From Meconema thalassinum (taxonomy: Eukaryota > Arthropoda > Insecta > Orthoptera > Tettigoniidae), in assembly GCA_946902985.2 (NCBI GenBank), contig OX336395.1, forward strand, positions 17,648,708 to 17,712,707: DNA of 64,000 nucleotides, in the 5' to 3' direction. Below the pieces are notes generated by a model. The model did not search any database and was not told the origin of the DNA. It saw only the letters and a program-made list of their open reading frames with translations. Each line of letters starts with the position of its first letter. Position 1 is the first letter of the stretch. Positions 57,530 through 64,000 of the stretch are shown one piece after another. The position numbers and the translations under genes were made by a program.

Positions 57530-58461
57530 TCCTAGCATTACGTCAGATTTTCGAAAGACGACTGGAAGTTAATTGAAAAACCTATATAGTTTTCATTGAT
57601 ATAGAAAAGGAATTTGATAATGTCAATTGGAAAACCTTATTTCTTATATTTGCCAAAGTCGGGATTGACTGGAAAGACAGGCGCCTTATTTTGAACTTAT
57701 ATAAAAATCAAACTACCGAAATAACAGTTAATGGCAATAAAAGAGAAGCAAAAATAAGATGATTTGTAAGGCAGGGTTGTACTCGATCACCATATCTTTT
57801 TAATATCTATATAGAAGCTGCAGTATATACATTAAAAGAGAAAACAAAAGGATTAAAATTTAATGGATTACAGATTCATAGCATTCGCTTTGCAGATGAT
57901 ATTGCACTTTGAACAAACTCTGAATGTGAAATGAATAGAATGTTAAAAGTTTTTCGGAAATCCTTAGGAAAATTCGGGCCAAGAGTTAATTCTCAGAAGA
58001 CAAAATTAATGGAGGTTGATAAAAAGAAACAACGAATTTTATCTAATATAATGTTAAATGATAGTGCCATTGAACAAGTAACGGAATTTTGCTATTTGGG
58101 AAGTGTGATACAGTATGACAACGGATGCATCTCAAAAATTAAGAAAAGAATGGCGTTGGCGAAGAAAGCCTTTCAAAATATGAAGAATTTTCTGCTCAAT
58201 GGCCACCTCTACTTGAAGATAAGAATGTTACTACTCAAGACCTTTGTTTGGAGTGTGCTGACCTATGTTTGTGAGACATGGACACTTGGGAAAAGAGAAG
58301 AATCAAAACTTGAGGCTGCTGAAATGTGGTTTTGGAGACGAATGACCCGAACAAGGTGGATGGAAAGAAATACAAATGAGCTTGTTCTGAACCAAATTCA
58401 GAAGAATCGATGCCTGTTGAACACCATCAAGAACAGGAGAGCAAAATCCATGGGATACTGA
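57530..58461 (+). mobile_element. Degraded LINE reverse transcriptase fragment, family B
   Basis: Reads VFIDIEKEFDNVNWKTLF (motif A), RLILNLYKNQTTEITVNG, FVRQGCTRSPYLFNIYIEAA (B), IHSIRFADDIAL (C), then a clean 176-codon frame (57931-58461): FCYLGSVIQYDNGCISKIKK, TFVWSVLTYVCETWTLGKRE, MWFWRRMTRTRWMERNTNEL. In-frame TGA codons at about 57760 and 57910 break it. Related to, but distinct from, family A. Both ends are missing. Confidence 0.85.
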
Positions 58462-60163
58462 GCCCGCTGAGCTCATGCTCTGTGATATTTTTTCCTTGCA
58501 ATGCATTTGCTAATGGGATGCATCATCCTTGAACGCACCCGAAGACCATCCATGCTGCTGACATGACTAGAGATGATTACGGATGCACTTTTGGCTTTCA
58601 AGAAATCCATGATATTTTTATCCGAGTCTTTATTAACATGTCTCAACTTTCTACGAGGCTCAGATCATCTCATTTCGCAATTCTGCATATTCTAAAAATT
58701 CATGTGAATGTGATTTTATTTTTAGTATGGTATTATCTTCACAGACACGCGAACCGGAAGGAATTAGTCGCTAAATGACTCATGTATTCACTAGATCCAG
58801 GAGCGAGGAACGCCGCACCTTGCACTCGAGTATGGTTGATCATCCATAGAGGACGTGTTGTAAAGTCCGTCTTGCTAAGACGAGGAAACAGTCCGCCAGT
58901 AGGCAAACAATATTATCAACGTGCATCGTTGTGTGTTTATGCACTTAATTGTGTGCAATCGAGTGGAATTTAAAAGCTGTATGTGCTTTAATAATGGTAT
59001 CTGTGAACTTGTGAAAAACTGTGAATATTTTTACGACCGTAGAACATCACATTTTTACCACGAGGTCGACAAAAATTCTATATCCACGGGAGGGTGGTTT
59101 ATTTCAATGCCACAACTAGTAAAAATCATTGTAGCCGCTGATGCGAGCGTTTTCAACCGTGGATGACTTAGATGCCTCGAGATTCAGTGATAGTAAAATC
59201 TGTGAAATATTAGAAGCTGTGCAAAAGCAGATAGTGCATGGGCAATTTTGATAACATCTGCGCTGTGTAGAATCTGTGAGTTGTACTATCGAAAATATTA
59301 GCTTCAGTGAAAGCTGTGTCACAATTGTGTACTTTCAAGTGAAAATTATCAGCTATAATGCATCATTCTACTGACCACGTGTACAAAGTGATTATCTTCT
59401 ACGATGGGGATGATGGTGTAAGAACCTCCATAATGTGAAGGAGCCGTTCAATGGAACTATAGCATGACGGAAGATCCAGGACTACCGCACGTGGAGAAGA
59501 TGAACATGTTGGGACAAGAAGAATGACCACTGCCACAATGGGAGAGAAGCAGACGACATCATTACGTCAACGACGAGGACGCATCAAGACCCTGGTCATG
59601 ATAAAGCCTATGATGGAGGCCTAGTTTGGACAACCCTTGTCTGGGAACCAGAGGATAAATTGTACCCCTCAGTTCTTTGGCAGAACGAGGTGAAGATACC
59701 TTAATTCAGTGAGTCTGTTCCTTCTCTCTTTGTACGATTCTTTTTGTGGTGGAGTAGATTAGTAAAACCAACCGAACCTTGACAGCCATTAGGTAGGATT
59801 TAGTATTTTTGCACTCACTTATTTTTGTCTCACAGTTAGCCACCCTGTGATTGAACTTGGTTCAGTCAGGTGCATTCTATTGGACGTCGATAGAAGTCAA
59901 GTCTATTTTTCTGCTAAATGTGACTGTAGTTTTGAACTTCTTTGCTTAACCCTGATATGGGGGATTTTGTGTGTCAATTTCCAGTGTTATTTTCATGACA
60001 CCCATTTCTTGATAATATTATGTCACGCCACTGATCTCCTTAGATTAGACCGTATCAGTGGATGGTTGACTGGAACCATCAATTTTGTAATTATGCTATA
60101 AATATTTCATTTTGGTGAGCTGTGATGCCATCCAGTTCTTAGTGTAGAACATAGTCAGGGAAT
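58462..60163. other. Unassigned stretch
   Basis: No coding exon, TIR or tRNA-like box is recognised. Short open frames at 58782-59166 and 59847-60101 have no motif and are probably chance. Confidence 0.35.
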
Positions 60164-60176
60164 TAACTGGTACGCA

Positions 60177-60231
60177 GGGGCCGATAACCTCGATGTTAGG
60201 CCCCTTAAAGCAACAATTGTCATCATCATCA
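60177..60231 (+). mobile_element. 55-bp micro-retroposon with exact 13-bp target duplications
   Basis: taactggtacgca stands at 60164-60176 and again at 60232-60244. Between them are 55 bp: ggggccgataacctcgatgt, taggcccctt, then aaagcaacaattgt and a catcat tail. The ends ggggcc and ggcccc around the first 28 bp can pair. A second, independent copy with its own duplication is at 63412-63463. Confidence 0.92.
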
Positions 60232-60244
60232 TAACTGGTACGCA

Positions 60245-62379
60245 AGTAGAGCGTCGAACCCTGTACTAACAACGTATCATTAGCAAACTCAGTAGATGTG
60301 AGATTTTGCGTATTTTTTTTTTGTATTTATTTGTGTCAAGTGATCAGACATGTTTTTGTTGGTTATAAAATGATAAACATTCATGAAGTGACATATCATT
60401 GACAAATATCGAAGACACTCAGATCGAGTAACATTATTACCGTTTACTACTAATTGTTTTGATAGACATGCTACATCTTATAGTATATTTTTACTGCTTG
60501 CTTTTACGGAGCACAGTTATGTGATTAAGTGTTATACTGGGATAAAGCACAGGCCTGTTCTCATAGGACTTGCTTTGAAGAGAGCAGCTGCCTGCATTTG
60601 GACCTAGTGTGTTATTAAAGCTGTCAGACGAGACGCAGGTTACGAGCCAAGCTCATTGGCATGAACAGGAGGAGATTTCCCAGCAACCACCAAGTGCTCT
60701 AAAGTGAGACAGACTTATTCAGACCCGAGACGAATGCCTACAGCATTCCTTACTGTTAGTTATGTATTTTCATTTATGGGTCAAGGTCTCAGCAGCCATT
60801 TGGTGTTAAACAGATGTTTTGATCTTATGATGAATGATTGGCAAACGCCACATGCTTGATCGCTTGTGCAGCGACTACATTTCTGACACTGAGAGTGTAC
60901 ATTTCTATTCAGCTAAAGGTTTATTCTTTGTTGTGAGGCTAGTGTAAGACACCCTTGTTAGAGGCTATTCATGGTATTTAGTGCTGGTGCACGTGTGTCC
61001 AGACTTAGTTCTGTAGACTTGTTATTTACGGGAGGTGACTGAAGTGTTTCCCAGGCATACCCAAGGTTAGTCAGATGAGCCGAGCGCCACTCATAACTTG
61101 TGTCATTGTTTGTCCGAGCGATGGGAGCTCGTTGAAGGTATTTTCTGACAGTTATGTCGATGTGACAGCAGATAATTGAACTCGCACGAGACCCTACTGC
61201 TGATTCCAGGTGTCTAGGATCGTCAGCAGTATCGTCATAAACCGACAATGACTTTAAACCTACGAAATAAAAATCAGTCGCATAATTATTCTAAACAAGC
61301 TGATAACTAATTAATTATTTCTGCTAAACTTGAAATACATGCATTTTGGAACTGCTGAGCGAAACCTTATGATGTTATACATTTCCTGGCGGAAATGACT
61401 TAGGGCAGATGACACGATTTAGAGACGACGGAGTGTTGCTTAACCGATAGTTCGTAGCTGGTGGAGCACGACGCTCATGCGATATAAGTCATAGTTATAA
61501 CTACGCCATTGCCAACCTAATTTACACGCAATTAAAGATGAAGTTGGATACATAGAGTATTCCAACATGTAGGCAGGTGAATAATATGAATTTGGACTTG
61601 TTTTATTTATTATTACTATGTGTGTAAATCCCAATGTTTACCTTTATTTGTGTTGATGAACACATAGATTATAAGAGGGTATTTAACATTTTTTTCATGG
61701 CTTGTCATGTAGTTTTGAAGTAAATGTTTTTGCTTTACGAACGTCGCCGCCGTAACTTTTGTATTAATTGTCAGGACTTAGCTAAATTGATTAACGTTAA
61801 ATGTAAATAAGGAAATGGTATCATCGTAACGTAGATTTGCTTTTGCCGCCCTGTTAAATGTAAATTCTGTTTGTAACTTGAACTTTGTAACTTGAATTAG
61901 GGATTCATTTCGTACCATTTTCCTAGCGTTGCTGTTGTTGCTTATCTTTGTAATTATATCTTTCGCGATGGTTTACCTTAGTTTACAGGTAGGCCACTTA
62001 TCTTTATTTTCTTTTGTTTATTAGTTTGCGGATTAGCCGATATAAACCCTCCGAACTAGGATAGGTGCTTGCTGATTTTAAAATAAGTGTGTTCACGAGT
62101 TTTCCTTAGATCTGGATGTTTTCATTTCTCAGTCTAGTTGTTTAGGGCGTATTTTCATGGACCGTCTATGACCTTAGCCACCATGTTACCACAGATCCCT
62201 TAGATCATAGTTTCTCGTGCTGCTATGGCCTATGAGAAATACATCCGACCCTCTCGGCACATGAGTCCGGCAGGTGAGGTGTTGGGGAAGTCATTTCGGT
62301 TGTTGGCAACCCTGACAGCTCCTCTGACGGGCACATAACATACTCAGGCATGGCACTCTCCTCCAGGTAATTTTTTAAG
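60245..62379. other. Unassigned stretch
   Basis: No exon or element end is recognised. Minus-strand frames at 61248-60958 and 61634-61440 carry no motif. Confidence 0.35.
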
Positions 62380-62391
62380 GAAAAACTTTGG

Positions 62392-62551
62392 GAAGAAAAA
62401 CAAGGGGACGACCAAGACAATCGTATCTCAAGAACATTGTCAAGGAGATGGAATGTGACTCGTATGCCAATATGAAGAGGACTACTGAAGACCGTATTAA
62501 ATGGCTGAAACGACAAGGCTTTTAGCCTTTAGTAGCTGATGATGATGAAAC
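62392..62551 (+). mobile_element. 3' end of another LINE
   Basis: An open frame reads GRKTRGRPRQSYLKNIVKEM, ECDSYANMKRTTEDRIKWLK, RQGF then TAG, the usual C-terminal tail of this LINE group (GRGRPR...Y...I), followed by tagctgatgatgatgaaac, a simple-repeat tail. Upstream parts are missing, so it is a very short 5'-truncated copy. Confidence 0.7.
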
Positions 62552-62779
62552 AAATGGATGGGATGACAGCCGCGTTAGGTAAAGACAAGTTCAGTGAACA
62601 AGAATCTGAGGAACAAAGGTAGTTGTATTAATTATTAGACTGTTCTTGGTAGAATAAAGATCGAGAGCAAATCGTTCGTGGCATATTTAGTATAAATAAA
62701 GCTGTGTATAATGTTTATTGGAGATATTGTTTGACAGTTTGAAAAGTTTCGGAATACAATTCCCGATTCTGAATGTGTC

Positions 62780-63720
62780 TACAACCAGCTGGGGTTTATT
62801 AGATTTGATAGACATGAGAGAGAGACTGGTATTCAGAATGATATAAGGTAAGACTGGATTTTATCATTCGTACCTTTGAATCTTTAGATATGGCAAGTAA
62901 CGAAGGAAATGCCAAAGAAATTTAAAGTAGAATTGAGGACTAAGATAAAGTAATTTTGACTCGGTGACTTACTAACGACAATGTCAACTTATCCTCATCA
63001 CCAGAGGATTTTGATCATGTTTCTAATCGGTGTGTACTAGGTGTTCAGGAAAGATTTCACAATAAAATCATTGTATTTGAAACAGAATAAACGGAATGCA
63101 GCAGGAAGATTTAAAATAAAACTATTGAAATCGATTGGCTGTTGAATCACTAAGAGACGTTGGTGACACCAACTTGGGCACAGTATGGACAAAGCAAATA
63201 AGATATAAAGATTGGGTTGACATCTGTTTAAATGAAATATAGATCTATGTATTAAAAAGTCATTTTTGAAGCCATTGCGTGGAGCTTGGCGCTATATGGA
63301 TGCGAAACTTGGATTGTTTTTGCTGCAGAATATATAAAAATAGAAATATTTGATTGTGGTGTTGGAGGAGAATAGTGATGTTTAAAGTTTAAATATATTA
63401 CTTAATGAAGGATGATGATGATAATTGTTGTTTTAAGGGGCCTAACATCTAGGTTATCGGCCCTACTTAATGAAGGGTATTAGGACGAGTGGGAGAGGGT
63501 AAATGAGTCTGACGAGTGGTTATGAATAAAAGAGGAAGCGTGGTATGGCACATACTAAGGCTACTGGAATTGAAACCTTACAGTTGTTATGGAAGGACGG
63601 TTCGAGGACAAGAAATCTAGGGTATAACCAAGATTAGTTAATTTTGAACGAATTCCTTCGGATGTAGGGTGTGTAGGTTCTGCGGAGATAGAATGGAAAC
63701 CTCAAGTACGAGTGACGTCA
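62780..63720 (+). mobile_element. Very degraded LINE, family A-like
   Basis: Stretches match family A at DNA level: gagagactggtattcagaa (62819), then ttaaaaagtcatttttgaag and tggatgcgaaacttgg (63253-63315), ggaggagaatagtgatg, gtgggagagg, and cggatgtagggtgtg near 63657. No frame survives. A micro-retroposon sits in it. Confidence 0.7.
63412..63463 (-). mobile_element. 52-bp micro-retroposon, second copy with exact 13-bp duplications
   Basis: tacttaatgaagg occurs at 63399-63411 and 63464-63476. The 52 bp between are the reverse complement form of the unit at 60177-60231: atgatgatgataattgttgt, tttaagggg, cctaacatctaggttatcgg ccc. Inserted in a dead LINE. Confidence 0.92.
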
Positions 63721-64000
63721 CTCAACATATACGCCGCCTCTGCGAAAGCTCAGCCACTTTTACACGCGTGTATACGGATTTATTTAATTAAATGCATCGA
63801 TTTGTGCAAGAAGTGAAATCTCTTACTCAGTTTCAACACTTTTAGGATATTTTGCCAGTTTTGACCAACCTCTGAGATACTTATGCCAGATATTTTGAAA
63901 CATAGAATGTAACATCGATTATTAATTTAGAATAACAGTGTACAAAGTGTGAATTTGTTGACGTCTAAATACCGGTCGTGATATTGAATCGTTGGGGGGG
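63721..64000. other. Unassigned right edge
   Basis: No feature recognised; ends in a G run at the window edge. Confidence 0.3.

Noticed and set aside
62223..62516. 97-codon minus-strand frame
   Set aside because: Overlaps the LINE C-terminal frame on the plus strand (GRGRPR-type motif) and has no motif of its own.

Overview
This is nuclear DNA of an animal, almost certainly an insect. Genes are split by GT/AG introns, there are C2H2 zinc-finger genes with an acidic N-terminal half, and most of the rest is transposon debris (LINEs with CAA or ATG tails, tRNA-derived SINEs, hAT, piggyBac-like and mariner elements). The repeat load and the SINE types suggest a large polyneopteran genome (orthopteran, cockroach or stick insect type), but the species cannot be named from the sequence alone.

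The backbone is a large inverted duplication. Left arm about 13255-33045 and right arm about 41775-51405 are reverse complements, looking roughly 90-95% alike by eye where aligned. Each arm carries exons 2 and 3 of the same zinc-finger gene, and each has a related first coding exon just inside it, so two paralogues sit head to head and diverge from a central region at 34.1-41.3 kb. The left paralogue (minus strand, about 34078 to 10985) ends in a roughly 11-finger C2H2 exon. It is decayed: a TGA in exon 3, frameshifts and a stop in the finger exon, and a splice-phase mismatch that points to a lost exon. The right paralogue (plus strand, 41327 to beyond 56673) is intact in the four exons visible; its finger exon is not in the window.

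Because the arms began as one sequence, each serves as the empty site for insertions in the other. The left arm gained an 883-bp TA-flanked TIR element, a 1.86-kb repeat (also at 709-2529), a 130-bp retroposon, a 7.3-kb hAT element with a perfect 8-bp TSD, and a truncated LINE. The right arm gained a 1.75-kb TTAA-flanked piggyBac-like element containing a SINE. Both arms hold an older LINE relic in intron 1 whose coding sequence spawned an 80-bp tandem repeat.

Outside the arms, from left to right: a 1.8-kb repeat; an unassigned 3-kb T-rich block; a broken multi-copy arthropod gene with a C-terminal CXC motif; a LINE copy; a nine-monomer ~145-bp satellite; the left finger exon. In the centre: a LINE with a nested SINE, an 83-bp tandem repeat and a mariner relic. 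To the right: a deleted hAT copy, a long LINE with endonuclease and RT domains, a fold-back element, RT relics, and two copies of a 52-55-bp micro-retroposon with perfect 13-bp TSDs. No RNA gene, CRISPR array or bacterial-type system is present. All coding calls come from reading translations and splice signals; no database search was run.
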